A stretch of 64,000 nt of DNA, taken from assembly GCA_002730555.1 (NCBI GenBank), contig PCAM01000021.1, forward strand, positions 97,676-161,675, read 5' to 3'. This document shows, piece after piece, positions 7,504-16,215 of the stretch. Numbering within the stretch: the stretch's first letter is position 1; each line of letters opens with the position of its first letter. The notes beneath the pieces were generated by a model that was not told the origin of the DNA, searched no databases, and saw only the letters and a list, made by a program, of their open reading frames with translations. This DNA is from Chloroflexota bacterium. Its GTDB lineage: Bacteria; Chloroflexota; Dehalococcoidia; Lucifugimonadales; Lucifugimonadaceae. Made by a program: the position numbers and the translations under genes.

Positions 7504-8436
7504 ATGGCGACGAAAGCACGCATGGAGTTTGGATACAACCCACCGGCTGGCGATCGCGGGCTCGAAAACATCGTTCCGCGGGATTACCTGGGCGACCTCC
7601 ACCGATCGCTTGATGTGGCGTCACAGGGCTTCACATCGCTCTGGGTCTCCGACCACCTGAACTACGCGGACGAGTGGCGGGTCGAGTGCTGGACGCTGCT
7701 GACATGGATTGCCGCGCGCTACCCCGGGCCGGAACTCGGCACCATCGTCATGAGCAACTCGTTCCGGCCTCCATCGATCCTGGCGAAGATGGCCGCCAGC
7801 CTGCACGAGATGTCGAGCGGCCGCTTCATCCTCGGCTACGGAGCGGGTTGGCACGAGGGCGAGCATACGGCGTACGGCCTTGAATACCCATCGCCGCGAC
7901 AGCGGATCGAGATGTTTGAAGAGGGCGTGCAGGTCATCAAGGCGATGTGGACCGACTCCCCGGCGTCGTTCTCCGGCCAGCACTACATGATCGAGAACGC
8001 TTACAGCGAGCCGCGGCCAGACCCGCTTCCCCCGCTGATGCTCGGCGGTGGAGGTGAACAACTGACGCTGGGCGTGGTGGCGCGCCATGCCGATTGGTGG
8101 AACGACGTGTCACGAAGCATTGCAGTGCACCAGCGCAAGCTGGACGCCCTGAGAGGCCACTGTGACGCTGCCGGTCGGGACTACGACTCGATACGAAAAA
8201 CCCTGACGCACCGCATATTCATCGATCGCGACAACGCAAAAGCCCGTCGCCGTGGGGAGGACTGGGCGTCGGGAGGCGACCAGCGGGCCATCGCCGGAGA
8301 TCCCAGCGCCGTGATCGAGCAGTTCGAGGAACTGGCGGAGATGGGCTTCGACCTGTGCATCGCGACGTTCCCGGACTTCCAGAGCTTGGGCGATATGAAA
8401 CTCTTCATGGAAACGGTTGTCCCGGCGTTGGCGTGA
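7504..8436 (+). CDS. LLM-class (luciferase-like) flavin/F420-dependent oxidoreductase
   Basis: The 310-residue TIM-barrel protein has GFTSLWVSDHL, the SSGRFILGYGAGWHEGEHTAYG block and the PPLMLGGGGEQLTLGVVARHADWWN block characteristic of bacterial luciferase-like monooxygenases and F420-dependent dehydrogenases. Cofactor (FMNH2 or F420) and substrate cannot be told from the sequence. The ATG at 7504 has AGGAG ten bases upstream; the open frame extends to 7435 without a better start. It converges on the LarA-family gene, with a hairpin between. Confidence 0.9.
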   Translation: MATKARMEFGYNPPAGDRGLENIVPRDYLGDLHRSLDVASQGFTSLWVSDHLNYADEWRVECWTLLTWIAARYPGPELGTIVMSNSFRPPSILAKMAASLHEMSSGRFILGYGAGWHEGEHTAYGLEYPSPRQRIEMFEEGVQVIKAMWTDSPASFSGQHYMIENAYSEPRPDPLPPLMLGGGGEQLTLGVVARHADWWNDVSRSIAVHQRKLDALRGHCDAAGRDYDSIRKTLTHRIFIDRDNAKARRRGEDWASGGDQRAIAGDPSAVIEQFEELAEMGFDLCIATFPDFQSLGDMKLFMETVVPALA

Positions 8437-8444
8437 AACGCGAA

Positions 8445-8479
8445 AATCCCGGGACTGGCTTTCGGCCGGTCCCGGGATT
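8445..8479 (-). terminator. Hairpin between convergent genes, likely terminator of the leftward operon
   Basis: AATCCCGGGAC and GTCCCGGGATT form a GC-rich stem around a short loop. Read on the minus strand the stem is followed by TTTT, as expected for termination of the operon ending at 8507. On the plus strand no T tract follows, so any effect on the LLM gene is weaker. Confidence 0.7.
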
Positions 8480-8506
8480 CCACGCAATCGCTATTTAGGC
8501 CAGATA

Positions 8507-9808
8507 TTACTCCGGCAGGAACGGCACCGTGTACGCCGCTGACGGCATTACGTAGTAGCTCGGATCGCTCACTCCAGAGGCGACCACCTCGTCAAACGCA
8601 GTGTCTAACGCCGACTGTAGTGATTCGGCCTTGCGCGCGCCAAGCTCCCCGACGTCCCCGTCTTTCATGTCCGTCACCATAAGCATGATCGGCGCCTTCT
8701 GGACGGTGGACAGGGCGGTCTGGCCGTTGATCTCACTCTCCTTGCGGAGCCCGGCGATGATCGCGGAACGAGTTCCGAGCCGCAGCCACTTGGCAAACTG
8801 CTCGCCGCCCAGCCCTTCCGAGCAGGGCGTGGTCAGTACGATCCGGCCTGTCGGTTTGACCGCCTGATAGCTGTTGAAAAGCGCTTTGTGGGTCTGAACA
8901 AAGTTCTGGGAAGACGCTGATGAGGCGATCACGACATCGGCCTGTTCAGCGATTTTCACCGCAAACAAGTCGTAGGCGAACAGTCGGGCGGCTTCGAACG
9001 CGGCGTCCAGGTCACCTGCGAATATCCCTGCGATCTGACCGTCACGATTCATAACCGTGTTGATCACGTAATCCACGTGCGTCAGCTTCGTGGCCTCAAG
9101 CAAGTCCTCGGCCACGGGATTGCCGTCCAGACCGCCGATGCGCACCGCGGGATTGATGCGGTCGCTGTCCGGGTCCAGGTTCATGGCGTGGTTGTGGGCG
9201 ATGGTGTCCACGGACGCCACGCCGGGGACGACGGACTTTCGCCCGCCGCCGTAACCGCCAAAGTAGTGCAGTACGGCTGCGCCGGTGGCGATGATGCGGT
9301 CCGCCTCATGCACCTGTTTGTTGATCTCGACCTTCGTCCCTCGTGACGTCGTCCCGATGTAGACGTGCGTCGACGGGTCGTGGGCGTCGTGGTTGACCAG
9401 CTGGTTCTTAAAGCGTTGGTAAACGTCTTTGCCGAGGACGATCTCCATCTCTTCCGCGTTGGTGGCCCTGTGCGTGCCGGTAGAGAAGACGAACGTGATG
9501 TCCTCTTCCCGGATACCGGCGCCGATGAGCCCGTCCAAGAGGGTCGGCAGGATCTCGTCGACGTGCGTCTTTCGGGTTCCGTCCGACACGATGATGGCGA
9601 CCGTCTCGCCCGGTTGAACGATCTCGTAGATGTTCTTTTCGAGGCCGATGGGTTTCTCGATGGCGTTTCGGATGGAGTCCGTAAGATCGGGAACCTGTGG
9701 AACGTCTGCCACTTCCAGCGTCGCCAATTCATGACCGCCCGGGATAGCCGCTTCCATCGAGCCGTTCCCGTACGGCAGGGTCACCCGTTTTGTTGTTCTG
9801 ACGACCAT
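8507..9808 (-). CDS. LarA-family nickel-pincer racemase (DUF2088)
   Basis: The 433-residue protein shows LarA signatures: IVSDGTRKTH, FSTGTHRATNAEEM, HDAHDPSTHVYIG, and the pincer-cofactor region HYFGGYGGGRKSVVPGVASVDTIAHNHA, with the Lys that covalently holds the nickel-pincer nucleotide in LarA. LarA racemises lactate; homologues act on other 2-hydroxyacids. No larB/C/E maturation genes are in the window. It is the last gene of the leftward corrinoid/GlpA-like cluster, 73 bases after DUF1667. The ATG has GAGGGA upstream. A racemase beside a GlpA/LhgO-like flavoprotein suggests use of both enantiomers of a 2-hydroxyacid; the substrate is unknown. Confidence 0.85.
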   Translation of the reverse strand: MVVRTTKRVTLPYGNGSMEAAIPGGHELATLEVADVPQVPDLTDSIRNAIEKPIGLEKNIYEIVQPGETVAIIVSDGTRKTHVDEILPTLLDGLIGAGIREEDITFVFSTGTHRATNAEEMEIVLGKDVYQRFKNQLVNHDAHDPSTHVYIGTTSRGTKVEINKQVHEADRIIATGAAVLHYFGGYGGGRKSVVPGVASVDTIAHNHAMNLDPDSDRINPAVRIGGLDGNPVAEDLLEATKLTHVDYVINTVMNRDGQIAGIFAGDLDAAFEAARLFAYDLFAVKIAEQADVVIASSASSQNFVQTHKALFNSYQAVKPTGRIVLTTPCSEGLGGEQFAKWLRLGTRSAIIAGLRKESEINGQTALSTVQKAPIMLMVTDMKDGDVGELGARKAESLQSALDTAFDEVVASGVSDPSYYVMPSAAYTVPFLPE

Positions 9809-9881
9809 GGCGAGTCCCTCAATTCTGCGTGTGTGCGTACGGGGTTAGCCCCTGCGTTCCCTGCGGTTGATTCCACGAAGA

Positions 9882-10247
9882 TCAGACCGTGGTTACGTTC
9901 CTTGTCGCCACCAGGTCTGAACCCGTGCCGAGGAGGTCCGGGACGATCACGTCTCCGACCTTGATCGGTGCCTCTGCACGGATCCCTTCGATCGCTTTCA
10001 TTGCCTCTAACATCTGGTCTTTCGGGATCGGCACGTGCGTCTTTACGCTGACCAGCGGCCAGTTGCCGCCGTCCACCGGAACGCTGGTCGTCAGCATCCG
10101 CCGTGGGTCGAAAAGCTCGCCCTCGACGTACTCGAACGCCAGCTTGCACTGGTTGTTCTCGACCTTTATGACGCCGTCTTCCTGAGTCCACTCGACGTCA
10201 CAGGGACAACTGACCGGGCAAACGATGCAAATAAGTGTCGTGTTCAA
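9882..10247 (-). CDS. DUF1667 protein (GlpA-associated, Cys-rich)
   Basis: This 121-residue protein starts at a TTG (10247) that overlaps the upstream stop (TTGA), with GGAGG upstream. The N-terminus LICIVCPVSCPCDVEW plus NQCKLAFEYVEGELFDPRRMLTTSV is the DUF1667 pattern. The cysteines suggest metal or Fe-S binding. DUF1667 genes recur next to GlpA-like and FAD/NAD oxidoreductase genes in anaerobes, such as the TM1432-1434 arrangement in Thermotoga. The same order here supports a three-subunit dehydrogenase. Confidence 0.88.
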   Translation of the reverse strand: MNTTLICIVCPVSCPCDVEWTQEDGVIKVENNQCKLAFEYVEGELFDPRRMLTTSVPVDGGNWPLVSVKTHVPIPKDQMLEAMKAIEGIRAEAPIKVGDVIVPDLLGTGSDLVATRNVTTV

Positions 10248-11494
10248 TCTCCAACCTCCACGGTCAGTTCGTTGTTGACGATGCGACGGAAGCGGCCCTT
10301 GCCCAGGCGAACGCGGATCATGCCGGCCGGTTCCATGTGGGGCATCCTCAGGCGGCGAACCTCTTCGCCCCCGCTCTTGAAGATGATAGCCCGGTTGTGG
10401 TCTTCCTTCCATGAACGCATGGTGAAGTCAACGGAGTCCGTGCCGCTGATGGTGGCTGGCAGCACGTAACGAAGACCCTCGCCGGCCGTGACCTTGATGT
10501 CGGCGTCCGGCAGCTTGCCGGTCGTCGCCCAGATGGCGGCCGCGATGCCTGCTTTCTCTGACTCCAGGGTCGCGTAGTCCACCACGTCATGGACTTGAAG
10601 TACGTTCCCGCAGGAGAAGATGCCGGGCACGGACGTCCGGAAAGAATCGTCGACGATGGCACCGGTGGTTAACGGGTTCGTGATGATCCCGATCTTGTTT
10701 GTAAGTTCGTTCTCCGGGATCAACCCGACGGAAAGAAGCAGGGTGTCGCACTCGACGAAGCGACGGGTTCCCTTCTTCTCGCCCATCTTCGGGCCGACCT
10801 CTGCAAGGGTGACGCCGGTGACCCGGGACTTCCCGTGGATCTCCACCACCGTGGTGCTGAGAAACAGGGGGATGTCGAAGTCTTCAAGACAACGCACCAT
10901 ATTTCCGGCGATGCCGCTCGGCTGTGGCAGGATCTCCGCCACACAAACGACCTCTGCGCCCTCGAGCTTCAATCTGCGGGCCATGATGAGCCCGATGTCG
11001 CCGGAGCCAAGGATGACTACCTTGCGCCCGACGGCCAGGTTGCGTACGTTCATGTAGTTCTGCACCGCGCCGGCCGTGAACACGCCGGAGGGGCGTGTGC
11101 CCGCGGTGCCGATGGCTCCCCGGGTGCGTTCCCGGCAACCCATCGAAAGCACAACGGATCCGGCCTCGATGGTGCGAAGGCCTTTGTCCGAGTGCACCGT
11201 GATGAGGCGGTCTTTCGTCACATCGATGACGTGAGTCTTCAGCCAGGTCTCGACATCACGGTCGTTGACGCGGTCCTCGTAGATCGCCGCGTACTCGGGC
11301 CCGGTGAGGGCCTCTCCGAAGACCTTTGTGCCGAAACCGTCGTGTACCTGCTGGTTAAGGATCCCACCAACACGGTCGTCCCGTTCCAGGAGCAGTACAC
11401 GGCTTGCGCCTGCCGCTTTTGCTTCAGCCGCCGCGGCAAGTCCGGCGGGTCCGCCGCCGATTACCGCAACGTCAGCTACTTCGTGGGCGCTCAA
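10244..11494 (-). CDS. FAD/NAD(P)-dependent oxidoreductase, GlpA-partner type
   Basis: The 416-residue flavoprotein has an N-terminal Rossmann motif (VAVIGGGPAGLAAAAEAK), the GCRERTRG motif found in this oxidoreductase group, a second dinucleotide-binding motif (VVILGSGDIGLIMARR), and a C-terminal FAD-proximal FSCGNVLQVHDVVDYA. Its start ATG overlaps the upstream stop (ATGA) and its stop overlaps the DUF1667 TTG, so the three genes are translationally coupled. It probably passes electrons between the GlpA-like subunit and NAD(P) or a quinone/ferredoxin; the direction is unknown. Confidence 0.9.
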   Translation of the reverse strand: MSAHEVADVAVIGGGPAGLAAAAEAKAAGASRVLLLERDDRVGGILNQQVHDGFGTKVFGEALTGPEYAAIYEDRVNDRDVETWLKTHVIDVTKDRLITVHSDKGLRTIEAGSVVLSMGCRERTRGAIGTAGTRPSGVFTAGAVQNYMNVRNLAVGRKVVILGSGDIGLIMARRLKLEGAEVVCVAEILPQPSGIAGNMVRCLEDFDIPLFLSTTVVEIHGKSRVTGVTLAEVGPKMGEKKGTRRFVECDTLLLSVGLIPENELTNKIGIITNPLTTGAIVDDSFRTSVPGIFSCGNVLQVHDVVDYATLESEKAGIAAAIWATTGKLPDADIKVTAGEGLRYVLPATISGTDSVDFTMRSWKEDHNRAIIFKSGGEEVRRLRMPHMEPAGMIRVRLGKGRFRRIVNNELTVEVGD

Positions 11495-12987
11495 TTTGTG
11501 GCCTCCACCACCGCCGGGATTTTCCCTTTGCGGAGATCCTCGACACTGCCGAGGAATAGCCAGGAGTCGCCGCCGGTAAGGGTCAACGACTCGGGCGAAT
11601 GCCCGTTCTCTATGAGCAGGTCAATAATTCGGGGCCCGCAGAATCCGCCCTGACACCGGCCCATCGTGGCTCGAGAGCGATATTTAATGGCGTTCAGTGA
11701 GGTTGCCTCCAACCCATTATTAATCGAATCGACGATCTCTTTGCGGGTGACCATCTCGCAACGGCAGATTATTTCGCCGTATGCCGGGTCTTCGCTGATA
11801 AGAGCGTCGATCTTCTCCGGGGGCTCGTCGCGGACACGGTCCACGGCGGTCCATTTGCCTTTGAAGTTGCTGTTCTTCTTCGCCGGGATTTTTTCTCGTA
11901 CCCAGTCCGAAACCTCGTCGGCGATAGCGGGCGATGCGGTGAGACCCGGCGATTCGATGCCGATCAGGTTCATCATTCCGGGCTGTTCGGACACCTCTTC
12001 GATGACGAAGTCGCCGAATCCGCCGACCTTTGACGGGACCAGCTTTGGCCTCATCCCGGAATAGGCGGTGATCACGTCCCTCGGGCTGAGCCCGGGCAGG
12101 AATTCGGAGGCTTCTTTAAGCAGTTGCCTTCGGATCTTTGCCGTGGTGCGAACGTCGTCCGCATCGTTCGTGTAATCAGCAGATGGCCCCAGCAGGATGT
12201 TGCCGTCGGTGGTCGGCGTGATGTGCACGCCCAACCCCGCTCCGCCCTTCGGCGGGACCGGGTAGACCATGCTGTTGATAAGACCGCCAACCCGCTTGTC
12301 CAAGATCACGTACTCGCCGCGACAGGGCCAGATGCGCCACCGGGTGATGCCCACCATACGGGCGATCTTGTCCGAGAAAAGCCCCGCAGAGTTGACGATC
12401 AGCGCCGCGTTCACGGTGCCCCCCGGGATCGTTATCTGGAAGTCGCCTTCATCGCCGCTGATGGCGGTCACGGGCGAGTTCAACATGTACTCGACGCCGG
12501 CCTCGGCGGACGACTCCGCCAGGGCGATGTTGAGGGAGTAGGGGCAGGCGATCGCCGCAGTAGGCACATTCAAAGCGGCGGCGCCGGAGATGTTCGGCTC
12601 CATGCGCTTGAGCGTGGAGGAATCGATGATTTCCAAGTCCGGCACGCCGTTGGCGACGCCGCGGGCCATCAACGACTCAAGGTCAGCCGTCTGATCTTCC
12701 TCCAGCGCAACGATGACCTTGCCGACCCGGTCAAACGGTACGTCAAGGTCTTTGCAGTAGTCCTCAAATATCCGAGCGCCGGCGACGTTAAGCGCCGCTT
12801 TTCGGGATCCGGTGGGTACGTTGATGCCGGTGTGGACCACGCCGGAGTTCTTGCCGCTGGTTCCACGGGCGACATCCCCCGCCCGTTCCAGCACGGCTAC
12901 GCTGAGTTGGTAACGGCTGAGTTCTCGGGATATGGCGCAACCCACAACGCCGCCGCCAATGATGGCGACGTCAAACTTATCTGACAT
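11491..12987 (-). CDS. GlpA/LhgO-like FAD dehydrogenase with C-terminal BFD-type [2Fe-2S] domain
   Basis: The 498-residue protein begins VAIIGGGVVGCAISRELSR (FAD) followed by GTSGKNSGVVHTGI, as in glycerol-3-phosphate dehydrogenase GlpA and L-2-hydroxyglutarate oxidase. The C-terminal ~100 residues carry CRCEMV and CQGGFCG, the four-Cys BFD-like [2Fe-2S] motif. Lack of other glycerol genes and the presence of a LarA racemase favour a 2-hydroxyacid substrate over glycerol phosphate (inference). The ATG at 12987 has GGGAGAGG upstream; an in-frame start 33 bases earlier lacks this. It is coupled to the next two genes. Confidence 0.88.
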   Translation of the reverse strand: MSDKFDVAIIGGGVVGCAISRELSRYQLSVAVLERAGDVARGTSGKNSGVVHTGINVPTGSRKAALNVAGARIFEDYCKDLDVPFDRVGKVIVALEEDQTADLESLMARGVANGVPDLEIIDSSTLKRMEPNISGAAALNVPTAAIACPYSLNIALAESSAEAGVEYMLNSPVTAISGDEGDFQITIPGGTVNAALIVNSAGLFSDKIARMVGITRWRIWPCRGEYVILDKRVGGLINSMVYPVPPKGGAGLGVHITPTTDGNILLGPSADYTNDADDVRTTAKIRRQLLKEASEFLPGLSPRDVITAYSGMRPKLVPSKVGGFGDFVIEEVSEQPGMMNLIGIESPGLTASPAIADEVSDWVREKIPAKKNSNFKGKWTAVDRVRDEPPEKIDALISEDPAYGEIICRCEMVTRKEIVDSINNGLEATSLNAIKYRSRATMGRCQGGFCGPRIIDLLIENGHSPESLTLTGGDSWLFLGSVEDLRKGKIPAVVEATN

Positions 12988-13129
12988 GCGATTCCTCTCC
13001 CTGGAGCGGTAACAGGGCAATCAGTGTGTAATTCACGATGAACGTCGTAGAGAAAACGGTACTCGCTGATTCATGAGGAATGCATGAAGAATCGGCCTGC
13101 CCGGGAACGTTTGGTGGCCCGATAGGTGA

Positions 13130-13774
13130 TCAACTGGCCGCACGTTTCTCCATGAGCGCGTCGGCCACTTCAACGGCGGTAGCTGAATCGGGCGCGTAGC
13201 CGTCCGCTCCAACCTGGTCCGCGTAGGCCTGGTTGACCGGCGCTCCGCCGATCATCACGCCGACCCTGGCGCGAACCTCAGCCTGTTTAAGGGCTTCGAT
13301 CGTGGAGTTCATCATCGGCATCGTCGTCGTGAGCAGCGCGGACAGCCCTATCAGGTCAGCCCCGCCGTTTTCCACCGCGTCTACAAACGCCTCCGGGGCG
13401 ACGTTTGCGCCGAGGTCGTTGACTTCGTACCCGGCCCCCTCAAGCATCATGCCGACCAGGTTCTTCCCGATGTCATGCAGGTCCCCGCGCACCGTGCCGA
13501 TGGCCACCCGGCCTTTTGGTTCGACACCGGTTTCCGTCAGGAGGGGCCGGACCAGGGCAAGACTGGCCTTCATGGCGCGTGCGGAGATCAGTACCTCAGG
13601 CATGTGGTATTCAGCGGCTTTGAAACGCCGGCCGACCTCGTCCATACCCGGGATCAACCCGGTATCGATGATGTCTGACGCTTCCACGCCGGAGTCGAGC
13701 GCCTCCTGCGTCCATGTTTCGGCGCCCTCGTTGTCACCGCTGATGATCATCTGTGCCAGATCGTCGAAGTTCAT
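13130..13774 (-). CDS. Corrinoid (B12)-binding methyl-carrier protein, MtbC/MtmC type
   Basis: The 214-residue protein has the N-terminal helical cap (residues ~1-85) and a C-terminal B12-binding Rossmann domain with DLHDIG (residues 98-103; His100 is the lower cobalt ligand), plus GLSALLTTTMPMM and MIGGAPVN. It carries a methyl group as methyl-Co(III) between two methyltransferases. It follows two UroD/MtaA-type methyltransferase genes on the same strand, the classical arrangement for corrinoid C1 transfer. The ATG at 13774 has GAGGA eight bases upstream. Confidence 0.92.
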   Translation of the reverse strand: MNFDDLAQMIISGDNEGAETWTQEALDSGVEASDIIDTGLIPGMDEVGRRFKAAEYHMPEVLISARAMKASLALVRPLLTETGVEPKGRVAIGTVRGDLHDIGKNLVGMMLEGAGYEVNDLGANVAPEAFVDAVENGGADLIGLSALLTTTMPMMNSTIEALKQAEVRARVGVMIGGAPVNQAYADQVGADGYAPDSATAVEVADALMEKRAAS

Positions 13775-13825
13775 GGGATTTGTCCTCACTTAACGCGCCC
13801 GTCCAACCGGGCGCCGCCGAGAAAG

Positions 13826-14950
13826 TTAGCTAGCGGTCGGATAGACGCCGTACTCCTCAACCATCTCGCCTACGCGACGCATGCGCGAGATCATCGATGA
13901 GGGCATGGCATTGTCGGCTATTCCCAGAATGAATGCGTTGCCAGGGGAGATGGCACGGAACAGGTCTTCCATGTATTCCTCGAACTCCTCCTCCGATGTG
14001 CTCTCCTCAAGGAGAACGGAGGGCAGTCCGCCCCAGATGATCATCGAGTCGCCCCAGCGCTGTCGGGCGGTGCGAAGACTCAGAGGAACCATCGGGGATG
14101 TGATGAAGCACTCCTGCATGTCGTAGCCGGAGTCCTGCAACTGGTCCAGGATCTCCAGGCTGTCGTTATCGGCGTGCTGCGCCACCGATTTACCGTACTT
14201 ATGCACGTAATCGGTGAACTCTTTGACGTACGGGGTTATGTACTGGTCGTAATAGGGCGCCGGCGTCGTCTGCGACGCGAAGTGTGCGCCGTGGAGCAGC
14301 AGCCGTGCGGGAGACTCAGCCACCACGGGCCACATGCGCTCCCTGTACACGCCCGCGATAGTGTCCAGAAGGCTCTCGACCTGCGTTGGGTTGTCGAAGA
14401 GGTCCAGATAAGCCGTCTCGTATCCGGAGAGATCGCCCAGGTAGTGGTGGAACGGAACGTCACCGATGGCGACCATCGGAAGGCCGTCGTCGCCGACGTC
14501 ACGGTCGTAGGCCTCGTACTCCTCGTAGCAGGGATACCACTCCATGTGTTCGAAGATATGCATCACGGCGTCATAGTCGTCCGGCCCTTTGAGCATCTTG
14601 TCTACGACGAGCGGCTGAATTCCCACCGCGTCCAGCTCTTCGGTCCTTTGTGCCGTCTGGCTCACGGTCCCGTAGGGCGTGATGTACTCGGTGGTGGTGA
14701 GCAATCCGTGTCGGCGGACGATCGTGTCCACGCCGCGGATTCGCGTTGTGTAAACGCGCCCGGTCCGTGCCGGGTTGCCCATATCCAGGTCGGCCCGTAT
14801 CTCGCCCAGGCGCATGTCTTCGTACTCGGCCGGGAGTGTACCCACGAGGCGTTGCGCCAGGTACCAGATCTCCATCCGCGGGATCCACGGGATCCGGTCC
14901 GGGCTCTTGCCATCCAGGATCGCCAGCAGACGTTCTCTGTTCGTCATCAT
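13826..14950 (-). CDS. UroD/MtaA-family methyltransferase, paralogue 1
   Basis: The 374-residue protein starts MTNRERLLAILDGKSPDRIPW (from the second Met), the usual opening of the uroporphyrinogen decarboxylase-like methyltransferase family, and continues with a TIM-barrel pattern (HYLGDLSGYETAYLDLFDNP). The zinc-binding HxC...C of MtaA is not evident: the corresponding stretch reads QHADND...ECFITSP. The family includes corrinoid:CoM and O-demethylation methyltransferases. Adjacency to the corrinoid protein supports a methyl-transfer role rather than haem synthesis. The methyl donor or acceptor is unknown. Confidence 0.85.
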   Translation of the reverse strand: MMTNRERLLAILDGKSPDRIPWIPRMEIWYLAQRLVGTLPAEYEDMRLGEIRADLDMGNPARTGRVYTTRIRGVDTIVRRHGLLTTTEYITPYGTVSQTAQRTEELDAVGIQPLVVDKMLKGPDDYDAVMHIFEHMEWYPCYEEYEAYDRDVGDDGLPMVAIGDVPFHHYLGDLSGYETAYLDLFDNPTQVESLLDTIAGVYRERMWPVVAESPARLLLHGAHFASQTTPAPYYDQYITPYVKEFTDYVHKYGKSVAQHADNDSLEILDQLQDSGYDMQECFITSPMVPLSLRTARQRWGDSMIIWGGLPSVLLEESTSEEEFEEYMEDLFRAISPGNAFILGIADNAMPSSMISRMRRVGEMVEEYGVYPTAS

Positions 14951-14968
14951 GTGTGTGGGCCTCGTTTC

Positions 14969-16108
14969 TTAAATCGATTCGCGCACGGTGTCGTACATCG
15001 CGACGACGTTCTCTGGTGGCACTTCTGACTGGATGTTGTGAACGGAAGCAACGACGTAGCCGCCGCCGGAGCCCAGATCGCCGATGCGGTCACGTACCTC
15101 TTGAGCGACCTCTGCCGCCGACCCGAACGGCAGGACTTTCTGCGTGTCTATCCCGCCCCAGAAGCAGACGTCTTTGCCGTACTCCGCCTTCAGCGGACCC
15201 GGCTCCATGCCCTGTGCATTGGTCTGCACGGGGTTAATCACGTCGACGCCGCAATCGATGATGTCGGCCAACAGTTCCCTGATGGAGCCGTCGCTGTGCA
15301 TGATCACCTTGGCGTCGGTCAGGCTGTGCAGAGTACCGACGAAACGGGCGTGGTGTGGCTTGATCATCTTTCGGTAGAGATCGCCACTCAGATACGACTG
15401 CGTCTGGATTCCCATGTCGTCGCCGAAAGCCACGCCATCCACAAGATCCCCGACCTCGTTCAAGGCTGTTGTGGCTATCCCGCAGATCGTGTCCGTGACG
15501 CGCTCCTGAAGCGCCTCGGCAAACGCCTCGTTGAGCAGCAGGTCTTCCAGCAGCTCCGTGAACCCGCGTAGACGCTGGGAAAGGGCGAAGGTGCTGTTCG
15601 GAAGGTTGAGGACGATGGCGAAATCCGTGTTATCCCTGAGCTCCTGGACCCGCTTTCGCAGCCCTTTGACACGCCCGGGGTCGTCCGGCACGGGCCAGTC
15701 GATCGAATCGACGGCCGAAATCCCTGGGTCAACCAGGCTTTGTAGTGGCCCTTCAACGTTGATGTCTGGAGCCGTGAAGAAAGCCTTCTCCCAGCGGACG
15801 CCCCAATCGTCGATGTAGGTCATCTCATCGATGCGTGCGCGGGGCCGCACGTTGGGCTGGCTCAGGTGCGCCGGCCGGACATCGATATCGAACCGTTGCA
15901 GCACCTCCTCGCTGGGGACGACAACCTGGCCCTCCCCGCGTGTGCCCTCGACAAGCTCCTCGGGTTCGATCCCCAGGTGCGCCAGCAGGGCGACGTAAGC
16001 GTCCGGGTGGATCTGCGTGGCCGGCCCGCCGCCGAAGTCCATCGGCGTTCGGTCCGTCTCCTCGTGGTTCAGCGCTTTGACGACGCGCTCCCTGTGGGTC
16101 ATAGACAT
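14969..16108 (-). CDS. UroD/MtaA-family methyltransferase, paralogue 2
   Basis: The 379-residue protein opens MTHRERVVKALNHEETDRTPMDFGG and carries the conserved MHSDGSIRELLADIIDCGVDVINPVQ segment and FWGGIDTQ. It is a second, divergent member of the same family as the next gene, 19 bases away. One paralogue may demethylate the substrate and the other methylate the acceptor. As in its neighbour, a clear Zn thiolate motif is absent, although Cys in DIIDCG is present. It is the first gene of the leftward cluster and is divergent from the activator gene at 16216. Confidence 0.87.
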   Translation of the reverse strand: MSMTHRERVVKALNHEETDRTPMDFGGGPATQIHPDAYVALLAHLGIEPEELVEGTRGEGQVVVPSEEVLQRFDIDVRPAHLSQPNVRPRARIDEMTYIDDWGVRWEKAFFTAPDINVEGPLQSLVDPGISAVDSIDWPVPDDPGRVKGLRKRVQELRDNTDFAIVLNLPNSTFALSQRLRGFTELLEDLLLNEAFAEALQERVTDTICGIATTALNEVGDLVDGVAFGDDMGIQTQSYLSGDLYRKMIKPHHARFVGTLHSLTDAKVIMHSDGSIRELLADIIDCGVDVINPVQTNAQGMEPGPLKAEYGKDVCFWGGIDTQKVLPFGSAAEVAQEVRDRIGDLGSGGGYVVASVHNIQSEVPPENVVAMYDTVRESI

Positions 16109-16215
16109 CGGCGTGTCCTCTCTTTTAAGGCGGGGGGGCGGGCGCGAACGCCCGAAGATGTAACATTTGTCATGTCGCGGGTATCCGCGCCGCTGGCTGC
16201 AGGAATACGTTCCCC

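Noticed and set aside
12124..12984. 286-codon open frame on the plus strand
   Set aside because: It is the antisense shadow of the GlpA-like gene.
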